A stretch of DNA of 64,000 nt from an uncultured cyanobacterium (GCA_902495705.1 CABUXT010000001.1:107518-171517); one strand, 5' to 3'. Shown: positions 34,983-44,283, counted from the first letter of the stretch. A program made the numbers and translations. The notes: generated from the sequence alone by a model not told the origin.

Positions 34983-35732
34983 TTATTTCAACAAATTATC
35001 AAGACCGTAGACAAAATCATTTTTATCAAAAACGTGACGGACAGCCATTATTACACCATCCATATAACATTTTCTGTCTGTTGAATCGTGGCGAATCTTT
35101 AGTGTCTGACCTGAAGAGCCAAAAATAACTTCTTGAGATGCCATAAACCCTGGCATTCTGACTGAGTGAATTTGAATATCAGAGTATGAAGTACCTCCGC
35201 GAGAACCTTCAATTGTCTCAGTTTCAGCACAATTCCCTTTTTTGAAAGTCGCTTTTGCTTCGGACATCATTTGAGCTGTTTTGATTGCTGTACCTGAAGG
35301 TGCGTCTTTCTTTTGGTTGTGGTGAAGTTCAATAATTTCAGCATTATCAAAATATTTTGCAGCCATTTGCGCAAACATCATCATCAAAACCGCACCTGTT
35401 GAAAAATTCGGAGCAATCAGACAACCTGTTTTGTTTTCTGTTGAAAGTTTTTTCAAATGTTCAATTTCTTCATCTTTCAAACCGGTTGTGCCAATTACAA
35501 TTTTTATTCCATTATTTAGGCAATATTTTGCGTTTTCATATATTGATTTAGGTTGCGTGAAATCAACCAAAACATCGATGTCGCAAGCTTTGTGAGCCTC
35601 TTCAATTGTTTTGTAGCAATCACCTGTTATATCAATTTTTGCAATCAAAGTCATTCCGTCAGAATTTTCTACGGCATTGCATACTTCTGTACCCATTCTA
35701 CCTAATGCACCGCATACTGCAACTTTTATCAT
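34983..35732 (-). CDS. dapB: 4-hydroxy-tetrahydrodipicolinate reductase
   Basis: A 249-residue NAD(P)H-dependent reductase of the lysine/diaminopimelate pathway, needed for peptidoglycan. It has the Rossmann start VAVCGALGRMGTEV, VDFTQPKS, GTTGL, APNFSTGAVLMM (substrate loop), and the catalytic motif ELHHNQKKDAPSGTAI. The ATG at 35732 follows AAGGAG. Longer in-frame starts would overlap the pentapeptide gene. It is the last gene of a probable six-gene operon that starts at 40861. Its presence there with signalling genes is unusual. Confidence 0.95.
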   Translation of the reverse strand: MIKVAVCGALGRMGTEVCNAVENSDGMTLIAKIDITGDCYKTIEEAHKACDIDVLVDFTQPKSIYENAKYCLNNGIKIVIGTTGLKDEEIEHLKKLSTENKTGCLIAPNFSTGAVLMMMFAQMAAKYFDNAEIIELHHNQKKDAPSGTAIKTAQMMSEAKATFKKGNCAETETIEGSRGGTSYSDIQIHSVRMPGFMASQEVIFGSSGQTLKIRHDSTDRKCYMDGVIMAVRHVFDKNDFVYGLDNLLK

Positions 35733-35754
35733 TTTTTTACTCCTTTTTATAAGA

Positions 35755-36285
35755 TTAGTAATCACCGATTGTAGAATCTTCATCATCTTTCAATGAAGAC
35801 AAATCATCTTTATATGCGCCATCAAAACCTTCCGGCAACATATCATCATCAGGCCAAACGGTGTCACTATCGTATCTTGCAGAATTTAAGTTTTCTGCAG
35901 CAGATAAATCAGAACTTGTCAAAACGGTTTCAGATAAAACTGTACCTGCCATATCACAGTCAGTAAAATTGCAATATGTCATTTCGGCATAACTGCAATC
36001 AGCGCCTGTCAAAATAGATTCGGAAAAATCACATTCTGTCACAACTGCTCTTGTAAAATCTACTGCAGTTAAATCTGCTCCGTTAAAATTTACTAATGAT
36101 AGATTACCATCAGAAAAAGAACTTGAATTCAAATCTACGTCCGAAAAGTCAACTTCTTTCAATACCATGTTTGAGAAATCAACTTCGCTCAAATCTACAT
36201 CTTCTTTATCTTTTTTCCATTCATTGAATTGCTCTGGGGTATTTTCAATCAAGGACAATAATTCTTCTTTTGTGTAATCTAACAT
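35755..36285 (-). CDS. Pentapeptide-repeat protein
   Basis: A 176-residue acidic protein. From about residue 28 to 130 it consists of pentapeptide repeats of the A(D/N)LxX type in the form x-D-F-S-x / x-D-L-x-x (VDFSNMVLKEVDFSDVDL, then VNFNGADLTAVDFTRAVV, SECDFSESILTGADC-like units), which fold as a right-handed square beta-helix. The N-terminus (LDYTKEELLSLIENTPEQFN) and the acidic C-terminus (SSLKDDEDSTIGDY) are not repeats. Such proteins are common in cyanobacteria and mostly of unknown function. It lies 22 bp from dapB and 21 bp from the response regulator gene, all on one strand. Confidence 0.85.
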   Translation of the reverse strand: MLDYTKEELLSLIENTPEQFNEWKKDKEDVDLSEVDFSNMVLKEVDFSDVDLNSSSFSDGNLSLVNFNGADLTAVDFTRAVVTECDFSESILTGADCSYAEMTYCNFTDCDMAGTVLSETVLTSSDLSAAENLNSARYDSDTVWPDDDMLPEGFDGAYKDDLSSLKDDEDSTIGDY

Positions 36286-36306
36286 TCTTATCTCCTTAAA
36301 ATATAT

Positions 36307-36933
36307 TTATTTTTCTACTAAATTCATTTGCATAGCAAGCAAAACCGCCTGCGTTCTATTACTTACGTTCAATTTCTTGAAAATATTATTCAGGTGACTT
36401 TTTACGGTTATTTCGCTCACAACAAGTTTTTCTGCAATAGACTTGTTATTTTCACCCTGCGTAACTAATAATAAAACATCTTTTTCCCGTCTAGTCAAGG
36501 AATTAAATTGATTTATTTGATTTATTGTAACATTAGAATTTTGGCTTTTGTTTTGGGTAGTTCTTGAACGTCTCAAAACCGCTTCAATCCTTGCTAACAG
36601 GTTTGGCAAAACGAATGGTTTGACGATATAATCATCTGCACCGATTTTTAATCCTGTCACCATCTTTTGGTCTTCATTCACTGCAGTCAGCATAATAACA
36701 GGAATATCTTTGCAAATAGGCGTTTTGCGAATATTTTTTAAAGTTTCCCAACCATCCATTTGAGGCATCATAACATCAAGCAGTACCAAGTCAAATTTTT
36801 CACCAGAATTTAGAAATTCCAAACATTCAACACCGTTATGAGCACATTTTACCTCATAACCATAAAATGGTAGAACATCTTCCAAAAATTTCGGATTATC
36901 ATCAACCAATAAAATTTTAGTTAATTCTGCCAT
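36307..36933 (-). CDS. Response regulator, receiver plus LuxR-type HTH (1)
   Basis: A 208-residue transcription factor. The receiver domain covers about 1-125, with D-D (LLVDDN), the phospho-Asp in LVLLDVMMPQMDGWE, T in MLTAV and K in IVKPF. It then has a Gln/Asn-rich linker and a LuxR/NarL-type HTH (SLTRREKDVLLLVTQGENNK, EITVKSHLNNIFKKL). The receiver looks OmpR-like while the output is NarL-like, a mix also seen in cyanobacterial regulators. It is 7 bp downstream of a second NarL-type gene and 21 bp before the pentapeptide gene. No histidine kinase is nearby. Confidence 0.9.
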   Translation of the reverse strand: MAELTKILLVDDNPKFLEDVLPFYGYEVKCAHNGVECLEFLNSGEKFDLVLLDVMMPQMDGWETLKNIRKTPICKDIPVIMLTAVNEDQKMVTGLKIGADDYIVKPFVLPNLLARIEAVLRRSRTTQNKSQNSNVTINQINQFNSLTRREKDVLLLVTQGENNKSIAEKLVVSEITVKSHLNNIFKKLNVSNRTQAVLLAMQMNLVEK

Positions 36934-36940
36934 AAATTAC

Positions 36941-37588
36941 CTATACAATCTTGTATTTTAGAGCTTTTAGTGCTGCTTGCAAACGGTCATCAACTTCCAA
37001 TTTTTGCAAAATACTTGCAACATGAGCTTTTGTGGTATTTACACTAATCACAAGATGTTGCGCAATTTCCATATTGCTGTAACCTTCTGTCATAAGTTTC
37101 AAAATTTGCGCCTCTCTTGCTGTCAATTCGTAATCCTTGTAATTAACGTTAGGTTCGCCGATTTCAGAGTTTGCACTGGCTTGCAAAACAATGTGTGCAA
37201 TACTTGGGTCAAACCACGCAGCACCATCTCCAACGGATTGAACGACTTCTACAAGTCTTTGGAGGTTTATTTCTTTTGAACAGTAAGCATTAGCGCCTGC
37301 TTTCAAGCTGTTCAGAACTTCTTTTTCATCATTATGAGATGTTAGAATGATGATTTTAGTGTCTTTATTCATATCATGGATTGCTTTAGCGGCATCAATA
37401 CCGTTCATATTCGGTAATCCCAAATCCATAATTACGATATCAATTTGATTGTTTTTGAAAATTTCCAACGCATCTTCTGCTGAGGCTGCCTCATAAATAA
37501 CTCCGATAAAATCAACATCTTCAAATGTTGTTTTTAGTCCGAATCTGGTTAATTCGTGGTCTTCTACAATTAGTATGTTTTTTTTCAT
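36941..37588 (-). CDS. NarL/LuxR-family response regulator (2)
   Basis: A 215-residue two-domain regulator. The receiver shows ILIVEDHELTRFGLK, the phospho-Asp in IVIMDLGLPNMNGID, T in ILTSH and K in YCSKEI (a Ser-Lys instead of Lys-Pro). The HTH reads ELTAREAQILKLMTEGYSNM then VNTTKAHVASILQKLEVDDR. It is a classical NarL type, unlike its neighbour, so the two genes are probably not recent duplicates. Its ATG overlaps the stop of the TPR gene (ATGA-type), showing translational coupling within the operon. Confidence 0.92.
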   Translation of the reverse strand: MKKNILIVEDHELTRFGLKTTFEDVDFIGVIYEAASAEDALEIFKNNQIDIVIMDLGLPNMNGIDAAKAIHDMNKDTKIIILTSHNDEKEVLNSLKAGANAYCSKEINLQRLVEVVQSVGDGAAWFDPSIAHIVLQASANSEIGEPNVNYKDYELTAREAQILKLMTEGYSNMEIAQHLVISVNTTKAHVASILQKLEVDDRLQAALKALKYKIV

Positions 37589-39129
37589 ATTTGCAATTCC
37601 TCTTTCACAGGTTGGTAATTCGGATTCAGGTTCAAACTTTTTTCAAAATTTTTGTTTGCCTCTGCTGTTAATCCTTTGTTTTTCAAAACTAATCCTAAGT
37701 AATAATAATATCTGCAATCACTGTCATCAATGTATTTTGCGATATTCAAATAAGATGTGGCTTTGTCATAAGAATCTTTGTTTATCTCTAATCTTGCTAA
37801 ATCAATCCAACCGTCTTTAAAGTTCGGATTAATTGCAATAGCTTTTTTGAGATAAGTTTCTTCACGGTCTTTTTCAAGCAGTGCCATTTGATAATACGCC
37901 TCATAGGCTTTATCACTGACTTTTAACACTTTTGAATAAAGTTCTTTCGCTTTTTTGATATTATTTTGTTTTTCGTAAACTTGTGCTAATTTTATTTCTG
38001 CAATATGAGAACTATCTTTTGCGGTCGCTTTTTTAAAATAGTTTTCTGCGGATTTAAAATCGCCGTTGCGCATTGCAATATTGCCTAAAATAATCAAAGC
38101 CTCAGGATGATTTTGCTCGATATCTACTGCTTTTAGGGCATAATCTTGAGCCTTTTCAAACTCTTTCATATCAAAATAAACTTTTGCCGTTAGTGTGAAA
38201 ACTTCTTTATTTATGTTCTTTTTACCTGAAATTGAAGTTTGCAAAACGCGCATAGCTTTGTTTAATTCATCTTTGTCATAATAGTAATATGCAAGGTGAT
38301 ATTTTTTCCAATAATCATTTTTTGCGGCTTTATATAAAATATACTGTTGAGATGAGTGTAATTCTTTATCGAAAACGACTGTATTGATGTCCTTTTGGTT
38401 CAAATCGTTCAAATACTTAACACCATCTTGCGGTTTGTTTGATTGTGAATAGATTTCCGCTTTAAGTCTTTTGTAATTCAAGTTTTTAGGGTTTTTGTTT
38501 ATCGCAGTATCAATTGATTTTTCTGCCTGACTAATATCCCCATTTTTCATACTTCCAAAAGCGACAAGGTAATTGGCATAATCAGAATCTGTCAACAATG
38601 CGGTCTGTTTCATCAATTCACTTGTGGCTTCTTGACTTTGGTCATTGTACATTATGTTTGAAAATATTTCAGCCAAGTACATTTGGTCTTTATGCGTAAG
38701 TTGATAATTTGGGAAATAATAGTTTTTTACATCTTCTTCTATGAGTGAAGAAATTTGATTGTCTTGAATTTTTGACATTGAAAGTTCTGCCAATGAGAAA
38801 AATCCGATGGCAGCCATTTCTTGAGTCAGGCGCATATAGACATAATCGTTTGGAACAATGTTATCTATCAAGACTTTAAAATCTTGATAAGATGAACGTA
38901 CATTGCTCTGCATAAATTTGTCCATAGCGATTGTATATTGGTTTTTGATGGAATTTCGAGTCAAGGAACCCCGTTTTAAATCATAAGCAGGCTGACTTAC
39001 AACTTCTTGATAAGTTGTAGGATTGTTGTCAAGCGGATTCACAGGTCGTATTCCGCTCATATCAATAGCAAGAACGGGATTTGAACACAAGGTTACTAAA
39101 AATAGAGATATAACCAGTTTTTTACTCAT
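37585..39129 (-). CDS. Exported TPR-repeat protein
   Basis: A 514-residue protein with a signal peptide (MSKKLVISLFLVTLCSNPVLA, cut after VLA). It has a Pro/Asn-rich start and then a long array of tetratricopeptide-like helices. The clearest units are about 330-500 (AKVYFDMKEFEKAQDYALKA, ALIILGNIAMRNGDFKSAEN, AQVYEKQNNIKKAKELYSKV, YYYLGLVLKNKGLTAEANKN). It would act in the periplasm as a protein-binding scaffold; no enzyme motif is seen. The ATG at 39129 with AGGAG upstream overlaps the end of the HD-GYP gene by 8 bp. Its other end overlaps the response regulator. Confidence 0.85.
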   Translation of the reverse strand: MSKKLVISLFLVTLCSNPVLAIDMSGIRPVNPLDNNPTTYQEVVSQPAYDLKRGSLTRNSIKNQYTIAMDKFMQSNVRSSYQDFKVLIDNIVPNDYVYMRLTQEMAAIGFFSLAELSMSKIQDNQISSLIEEDVKNYYFPNYQLTHKDQMYLAEIFSNIMYNDQSQEATSELMKQTALLTDSDYANYLVAFGSMKNGDISQAEKSIDTAINKNPKNLNYKRLKAEIYSQSNKPQDGVKYLNDLNQKDINTVVFDKELHSSQQYILYKAAKNDYWKKYHLAYYYYDKDELNKAMRVLQTSISGKKNINKEVFTLTAKVYFDMKEFEKAQDYALKAVDIEQNHPEALIILGNIAMRNGDFKSAENYFKKATAKDSSHIAEIKLAQVYEKQNNIKKAKELYSKVLKVSDKAYEAYYQMALLEKDREETYLKKAIAINPNFKDGWIDLARLEINKDSYDKATSYLNIAKYIDDSDCRYYYYLGLVLKNKGLTAEANKNFEKSLNLNPNYQPVKEELQI

Positions 39130-40861
39130 TGGCTTGCTCCTGTTTTGTGATTTCGCCGGTATAATATCTGTTGAACAAGTCATATACATATTTTTCATCG
39201 TCTGTTTGATTTTCAGATGTTCCTATTCTATAGATATCAAGCAAATTGTATTGTCTTAACAATTTCTCATCTTCGACTTTCATTTTGCCGTGAGATTCTG
39301 ATAAAAATACTTTAATAATCTTTGGCACAGGAATTGCCAAAAACTCATCAACCAAACGCCCTTCAAAATGAGAATCTTTGCCCTTTAGCAAAATGTCAAT
39401 AACATTCACGATAGGCATTTTATCACGGTAGTGACGTTTTGAAGTAATTGCATCAAACACATCTGCTACAGCCAAAATTCGACCGCCAAGAGTAATTTCT
39501 TCCCCTTTCAAGTGTCTGTAATAACCTGTTCCGTCCCATTTTTCGTGGTGAGAACTTGCCATTTCCGTAATCGCTCTGAAATCTTGTGACATATAAATTC
39601 TATTCAAGATATTGTGGGTAATGCGCACGTGTTCTTGAATATGTTTGTATTCTTCATCCGTCAATTTGCCATCTTTTTGCAAAACAGAATCTCGGATACC
39701 GATTTTTCCGATATCATGCAAAATTGCAGCTTTTTCAAGCAAACTGATTTCTTTTGACGGCATACCGATAGCTTGAGCCAAAAGTGTCGAATACAATCTC
39801 ACACGAGTTGAATGACCTGCCGTAATCTTATCTCTGGCATCAATAGACATTGCAAGGGTGTCAATAAAACTTTCAAATAAAAGTTTTTGCTCATGGTACA
39901 TTTGGAGCTGTTTATCAAATAATTGAGCGTTTTCCAATGCAATACTTGCGCTTCCGCCGATTGCGATAAGCAAATCTTCATCATTTTTAGTGAATACGCC
40001 GTCAATCTTGTTAATAACCTGAAATGCCCCGATAATTTCTTTGTTGTTGTTCATTATCGGCATACAGAGAATTGTTTTTGTTCTATAGCCTGTTTTTTTG
40101 TCGACTTCTGGGTTAAATCTGGGGTCGTTATATGCATCAACAATATTAACCGTTTCGCCTTTTTTTACAACGTAACCTGCAAGCCCTTTATCTGCAGGAA
40201 ATCTGATTTCTTGACTCGAATCTAAGCCCAATGCAACTTTTGACCACAACTCATCTGTATCTTTATCCCAAAGAAATACGGTACATCTGTCAGCCTGAAT
40301 TGCGTTTTTGGTTTCTTCCGCAATTACTCTCAAAAGCTCGTCAATATCAGTCAATGCTGTGATTGAACGGCTGATTTTTACAAGTGAAACCAAAGGGTCA
40401 CTTTTGGTTGGCAGTGAATAATCCATGTTATTCTGCAACTGTCTTATTCTTGTGTTGATTGTGTTTGCTAAAGAGTATCTGTCTTCTTCTGTAGAAAGTT
40501 TTAGAGCATTGTTGTAGTGAATAAGTGCAATATCTTTGCTATCTTGGGCAAAATGGATATTCCCGAGAGCCAATTCGTTTATCAAAAGTGCGGTATCGCT
40601 ATTTGAACGCTGTGCCATATATCTGCTGTCTTCCAGTAGTGCCAAGGTTTGTGAACAACAGTCTTTATTTTCTGAATAATCCAAAAATGCAATCAAACTC
40701 ATGCAGATTGAAATATCTTCGTTTGACTTATTCTTTTGAGCAACTTTGTAGGCTTTTTCAGCTTGTTCTTTTGCTTTGTGAAAATCTTTTTCATCAATAA
40801 AATTAAGTACAAGATGAATCAAATTTTCAATTTCTTCAGTTTTTACAACTCTTTCTACCAT
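39122..40861 (-). CDS. GAF-HD-GYP domain protein (probable c-di-GMP phosphodiesterase) with TPR-like N-terminus
   Basis: A 579-residue cytosolic signalling protein. Helical TPR-like repeats occupy about residues 1-140. A GAF sensor covers about 165-310 (AIQADRCTVFLWDKDTDELW, FPADKGLAGYVVKKGE, GYRTKTILCMPIMN). An HD-GYP domain covers about 340-520 with ARDKITAGHSTRV, the HDIGKIGI metal pair (about 382), ASSHHEKWDGTGYYRHLKGE (about 436) and ADVFDAITSKRHYR. The usual G-Y-P of the family is G-Y-Y here, so activity on cyclic di-GMP is likely but not certain. The ATG at 40861 follows AAAGGTA. It is the first gene of the operon leading through the TPR protein, two response regulators and the pentapeptide protein to dapB. 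Confidence 0.9.
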   Translation of the reverse strand: MVERVVKTEEIENLIHLVLNFIDEKDFHKAKEQAEKAYKVAQKNKSNEDISICMSLIAFLDYSENKDCCSQTLALLEDSRYMAQRSNSDTALLINELALGNIHFAQDSKDIALIHYNNALKLSTEEDRYSLANTINTRIRQLQNNMDYSLPTKSDPLVSLVKISRSITALTDIDELLRVIAEETKNAIQADRCTVFLWDKDTDELWSKVALGLDSSQEIRFPADKGLAGYVVKKGETVNIVDAYNDPRFNPEVDKKTGYRTKTILCMPIMNNNKEIIGAFQVINKIDGVFTKNDEDLLIAIGGSASIALENAQLFDKQLQMYHEQKLLFESFIDTLAMSIDARDKITAGHSTRVRLYSTLLAQAIGMPSKEISLLEKAAILHDIGKIGIRDSVLQKDGKLTDEEYKHIQEHVRITHNILNRIYMSQDFRAITEMASSHHEKWDGTGYYRHLKGEEITLGGRILAVADVFDAITSKRHYRDKMPIVNVIDILLKGKDSHFEGRLVDEFLAIPVPKIIKVFLSESHGKMKVEDEKLLRQYNLLDIYRIGTSENQTDDEKYVYDLFNRYYTGEITKQEQANE

Positions 40862-41004
40862 AAACGTACCTTTGGATATATTGTACAATATTTTTTTTAG
40901 AATTACAATTATTAATCCGCAAAATAAATAATATGACTGAATGATGCAAATATCGGATAAAATGGTACACTCAGAAGGTGGAATAATATATGAAAGGTGG
41001 AAAA

Positions 41005-41523
41005 ATGGCTGATACATTAAAACCGCTAAAATGTCCCGCTTGCGGAAAAACAATGGAAAAAGTTTTTATTCCGTCTGCCGGAATTAACTTAGATATTTGC
41101 ACAGACGGCTGTGGCGGAATTTACTTTGACAATAGAGAATTTGATATGTTTGATGAAAGTAATGAAGACATTTCAAAAATTCTTGAAAAAATTCAAGGTA
41201 AAGAATTTGCAAAAGTGAATGAAACAATGACAAGAGTTTGCCCAAATTGCGGAGCAAAGATGGTAAAAAATCACTCAAGCGTACACCAAACAATTGAAGT
41301 TGATGATTGCTATTCTTGCGGCGGAAAGTTTTTGGACAATTCTGAATTACAAAAAATCAGAGAAGAATACCAAAATAATGATGAACGCGACGAAGATATT
41401 TTGAGATACGTTTATAAAGAAGTTGGTGTAGAATTAGCAGAACAAGACAGACGTTATGCTGAAATCGACCCAAGCAAGAGAAGTTTTCTTCACAAATTAT
41501 TTTCTCACATTGTTGGGCTGTAA
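41005..41523 (+). CDS. TFIIB-type zinc-ribbon protein
   Basis: A 172-residue protein with two zinc ribbons of the zf-TFIIB type. The first has KCPACGKTM followed by ICTDGCGGIYFDNREFDMFD. The second has VCPNCGAKM followed by DCYSCGGKFLDNSELQKI. In each, Cys-x2-Cys is followed by a later C-x3/2-C and the G-G-x-(Y/F)-x-D-x-x-E signature. A charged helical C-terminus follows. Such proteins are widespread and of unknown role. I used the ATG at 41005 (GGTGG upstream) rather than the one at 40990. It is divergent from the HD-GYP gene. Its 3' end overlaps the convergent metallopeptidase gene by 19 bp. Confidence 0.8.
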   Translation: MADTLKPLKCPACGKTMEKVFIPSAGINLDICTDGCGGIYFDNREFDMFDESNEDISKILEKIQGKEFAKVNETMTRVCPNCGAKMVKNHSSVHQTIEVDDCYSCGGKFLDNSELQKIREEYQNNDERDEDILRYVYKEVGVELAEQDRRYAEIDPSKRSFLHKLFSHIVGL

Positions 41524-42323
41524 ATTATACAGATAACTTTTTGCAAATTCGGATAATATCCGGCATGCAAAAGTTCTAAAAATCTTTTATATGTTTGAGG
41601 GGCTGTACTTTTGACCTGATAAGGGTTTAGGTATAGCCCTTCTACAAATCTTGCAAAAAGTTCTGTCGGTTTTGCATAATATTTTTTGTATCGGTTAATC
41701 CTTGCAGAAATCCTAGCCTGACGCCTTTGACAAGATTTTAGACGAATATATGCGGCAAATTCTTTTGGCATATCGGTAAAATCTTTTTCGATATTATCAA
41801 CAGATAAAATTTCGGTCTTTTTAAAAAACATTCCGCTCACAAGTTTAACCCTGTCAAACTTCAATAAATACCGTGCATTTGAGCCTTTTATATATCTGTC
41901 AAATTCTTTGAATTTTTTAGAACGTAAAAATTTCGGATAGCGGTTTTTGATAATGTCTTCATAACCTTGGATTTTTTCCTTGATTTTTTGCTTGTGCTGT
42001 TCCAATCGCTCAAACTTAGACTGAGGGTCTACAAAATGAGTAACTTCTAAAAGCTCTTTTTCATAAATAGAAACATCATCCGTATCAAAAATTTTTTCTA
42101 ACGACCCACCAGTTTTCTCCATCAGAGGTTCAATTTGAGAATGAACATAATGTGTAAATTCGTGCAAAAGTGTCGGCACAACTCGGTTTTGTGGGATGTT
42201 TTTAGAAATATCAATACGTTTGCGCATATAAAAACCCTGATGGCCGCGCGCTTTTGTTGACGTGTGCACCTCTAACCCAACACTTTTGAAAAATTCAATC
42301 AGTTCCTTCTCAATTCCTTGCAT
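41505..42323 (-). CDS. Putative HExxH zinc metallopeptidase
   Basis: A 272-residue protein with the zinc-peptidase motif H54-E-F-T-H58 (TLLHEFTHYVHSQIEPLM) at about residue 52. The segment before it (DISKNIPQNRVVPT) resembles ImmA/IrrE-type peptidases. The rest is strongly basic and helical (KQKIKEKIQGYEDIIKNRYP, SCQRRQARISARINRYKKYY). It carries ELFARFVEGLY, a likely distal zinc Glu region, and no signal peptide. I cannot name a substrate. IrrE/ImmA peptidases often cleave repressors, but no partner is adjacent. Its start faces ispD across 233 bp that contain an inverted repeat. Confidence 0.6.
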   Translation of the reverse strand: MQGIEKELIEFFKSVGLEVHTSTKARGHQGFYMRKRIDISKNIPQNRVVPTLLHEFTHYVHSQIEPLMEKTGGSLEKIFDTDDVSIYEKELLEVTHFVDPQSKFERLEQHKQKIKEKIQGYEDIIKNRYPKFLRSKKFKEFDRYIKGSNARYLLKFDRVKLVSGMFFKKTEILSVDNIEKDFTDMPKEFAAYIRLKSCQRRQARISARINRYKKYYAKPTELFARFVEGLYLNPYQVKSTAPQTYKRFLELLHAGYYPNLQKVICIIYSPTM

Positions 42324-42418
42324 ATTAGTATTATATGTGAAAAATAAAAGTTTGTGGCAGCCTTTGGTGTTTGCGGAAATTTTACAAAGTTATTGCCCTC
42401 TTGTAAATATTTAGAAAC

Positions 42419-42440
42419 ATATTAGCCATGTGGCTAGTAT
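42419..42440. promoter_or_regulatory. 22-bp inverted repeat, possible operator
   Basis: ATATTAGCCA, TG, TGGCTAGTAT: arms match at 9 of 10 positions. It lies in the divergent region between the metallopeptidase and the sugar operon, about 120 bp before the first ATG. It is too short and has too small a loop for a terminator, so a protein-binding site is more likely. Confidence 0.45.
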
Positions 42441-42556
42441 TTAAAATTTATCCATGCTACCATAAAATCGTTCGACACCGAACAGCATTGGAATTAAGAA
42501 TTTTAAAATTTTTATTATTTTTTTAGGAAATTAAGAAGAATATAGGGAGAAACAAT

Positions 42557-43264
42557 ATGGCAAATATTGGGTTAATTATCGCAGGTGGGGTAGGTGCAAG
42601 GATGCAGCAAGCTATACCGAAACAGTTTATGACAGTTTTTGATAAACCTGTAATAATGTATACACTTGAAGCTTTTGAAAAACATCCGTCAATTGATGTT
42701 ATTGCAGTTGTTTGCTTAGACGGATGGGATAATATTTTGGCAAGTTACGCTAAACAATATGGTATCAGTAAATTGAAACATATTATTCCGGCTGGAAAAG
42801 TTGGACAAGAATCTATCAAAAACGGTATTGTTGAATTGTCAAAACACTATAGCGAAGATTCAATTGTATTAATCCATGATGCAATCAGACCAATGGTTTC
42901 AAGAGATGTTATTTCTGATTGTATTGCTGTAACAAAACAACATGGAAATGCTATTGTTTGTATTCCTTGTCAAGAGGCAATGCTTGAAACTCAAGATAAA
43001 ATTTCTTCTGACTCATCTTATCCTCGTGACAATTTGAAACGTACTCAAACTCCACAAGGATTCAGACTTGACGTTATTCTAAATGCACATAAAAAAGCGG
43101 CAGAAATGGGTATTACAAATTCTGTAGCAAGTTGTACGTTGATGATTGAAACCGGAAGTAAGGTATATTTCTCAACCGGTTCTGAAAAGAATATTAAATT
43201 GACAACACCTGAAGATGTTGAGATTTTCAAAGCTTTGTTAAAAGGAGATACCAGTGATAAATAG
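42557..43264 (+). CDS. ispD: IspD/TarI-family cytidylyltransferase
   Basis: A 235-residue nucleotidyltransferase that joins CTP with a sugar-alcohol phosphate. Motifs are LIIAGGVGARMQQAIPKQF (CTP loop), VLIHDAIRPMV, RTQTPQGF and a C-terminal NIKLTTPEDVEIFKALL. The family includes IspD (methylerythritol 4-phosphate, isoprenoids) and TarI (ribitol 5-phosphate, wall polymers), which look alike. Its two tightly linked downstream genes (a sugar-nucleotide epimerase-like enzyme and a pentulose-phosphate epimerase) favour a TarI-like role in making a CDP-activated pentitol or related sugar. The gene symbol is given with that caution. The ATG has GGGAG upstream. Confidence 0.8.
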   Translation: MANIGLIIAGGVGARMQQAIPKQFMTVFDKPVIMYTLEAFEKHPSIDVIAVVCLDGWDNILASYAKQYGISKLKHIIPAGKVGQESIKNGIVELSKHYSEDSIVLIHDAIRPMVSRDVISDCIAVTKQHGNAIVCIPCQEAMLETQDKISSDSSYPRDNLKRTQTPQGFRLDVILNAHKKAAEMGITNSVASCTLMIETGSKVYFSTGSEKNIKLTTPEDVEIFKALLKGDTSDK

Positions 43265-44282
43265 TATTCAAATGAGTGAATTTGAAGAAATTTATAAAAA
43301 CTTCAATTTTGAAAGCTTAAAAAATAAATCAATATTAATTACTGGTGCAAATGGTTTAATCGGCTCGTATTTGATTGACTATTTGTCATACCTAAATAGC
43401 CAAAAAGAATATAATATCAAGATTTTTGCAATGTCTCGTTCTTTAGAAAAATTAAAAAACAGGTTCTTTGAGCGCCCTAATTTATTTTATATAGAACAAG
43501 ATTTGAATAAACCGTTATCTGTTGATGAAAAGTTTGATTATATAATCCATGTGGCAAGCAATGCACATCCGTTGGCATTTTCAAAAGACCCTGTTGGGAC
43601 AATGAAAACAAATCTTTTAGGGACAATAAATCTTTTAGATTCAATAAAAGATAATCAAAATACAAAATTTTTATACATATCAACAGGTGAAATCTATGGA
43701 AATAATGTTGATAAAGCTTTTACCGAAAATGATTGTGGGACAGTAGACAGCAAACTCGCTCGTTCTTGTTATCCTGAATCAAAAAGAGCTGCTGAAACTT
43801 TGTGTATGGCATATTCTCAACAATATGGAATACATACAAATGTTGCAAGATTGTGTTATGTATATGGACCGACAATTACTCAAGATAATTCTCGAGCAGA
43901 TGCACAGTTTTTGAGAAATGCACTTGATAAAAAAGATATTGTTTTGAAAAGTGCAGGCTCACAAAGAAGAACTTATTGCTATGTTGCAGATGTGGTTAGT
44001 GCAATATTGACAATATTGACAAAAGCTCCATCTATGGAAGTTTATAATATTGCAAATAAAAACTCTATTGTATCAATCAAAGAATATGCGCAGACACTTG
44101 CAAACTTAGCAGGAACAAATTTGCAATTTGAAATCCCTGACGAAGTAGAAAAAAGAGGATATTCAAAAAGTGCAGATTCAATTTTGGATGCCTCAAAATT
44201 GTCTCAACTTGGTTGGTTCCCTCAATATGATATCAAATCAGGACTGGAACATACTCTAAAAATTAAAAAGATGGGGGTGTAA
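43254..44282 (+). CDS. NAD-dependent epimerase/dehydratase (extended SDR)
   Basis: A 342-residue enzyme of the extended short-chain dehydrogenase type that acts on nucleotide sugars. The NAD loop is ILITGANGLIGSYL (about 25-38). The catalytic pair is Y-x3-K in SCYPESKRAAETL with the preceding Ser/Thr in FLYISTGEIYG. VYGPT and RTYCYVADVV complete the set. The start is a GTG at 43254 with AAGGAG spaced correctly; this overlaps the end of the cytidylyltransferase gene by 11 bp. Nearest in feel to UDP-glucuronate decarboxylase or dTDP-glucose-type epimerases, but the substrate cannot be given. It lies 1 bp before araD. Confidence 0.85.
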   Translation: MINSIQMSEFEEIYKNFNFESLKNKSILITGANGLIGSYLIDYLSYLNSQKEYNIKIFAMSRSLEKLKNRFFERPNLFYIEQDLNKPLSVDEKFDYIIHVASNAHPLAFSKDPVGTMKTNLLGTINLLDSIKDNQNTKFLYISTGEIYGNNVDKAFTENDCGTVDSKLARSCYPESKRAAETLCMAYSQQYGIHTNVARLCYVYGPTITQDNSRADAQFLRNALDKKDIVLKSAGSQRRTYCYVADVVSAILTILTKAPSMEVYNIANKNSIVSIKEYAQTLANLAGTNLQFEIPDEVEKRGYSKSADSILDASKLSQLGWFPQYDIKSGLEHTLKIKKMGV

Positions 44283-44283
44283 A

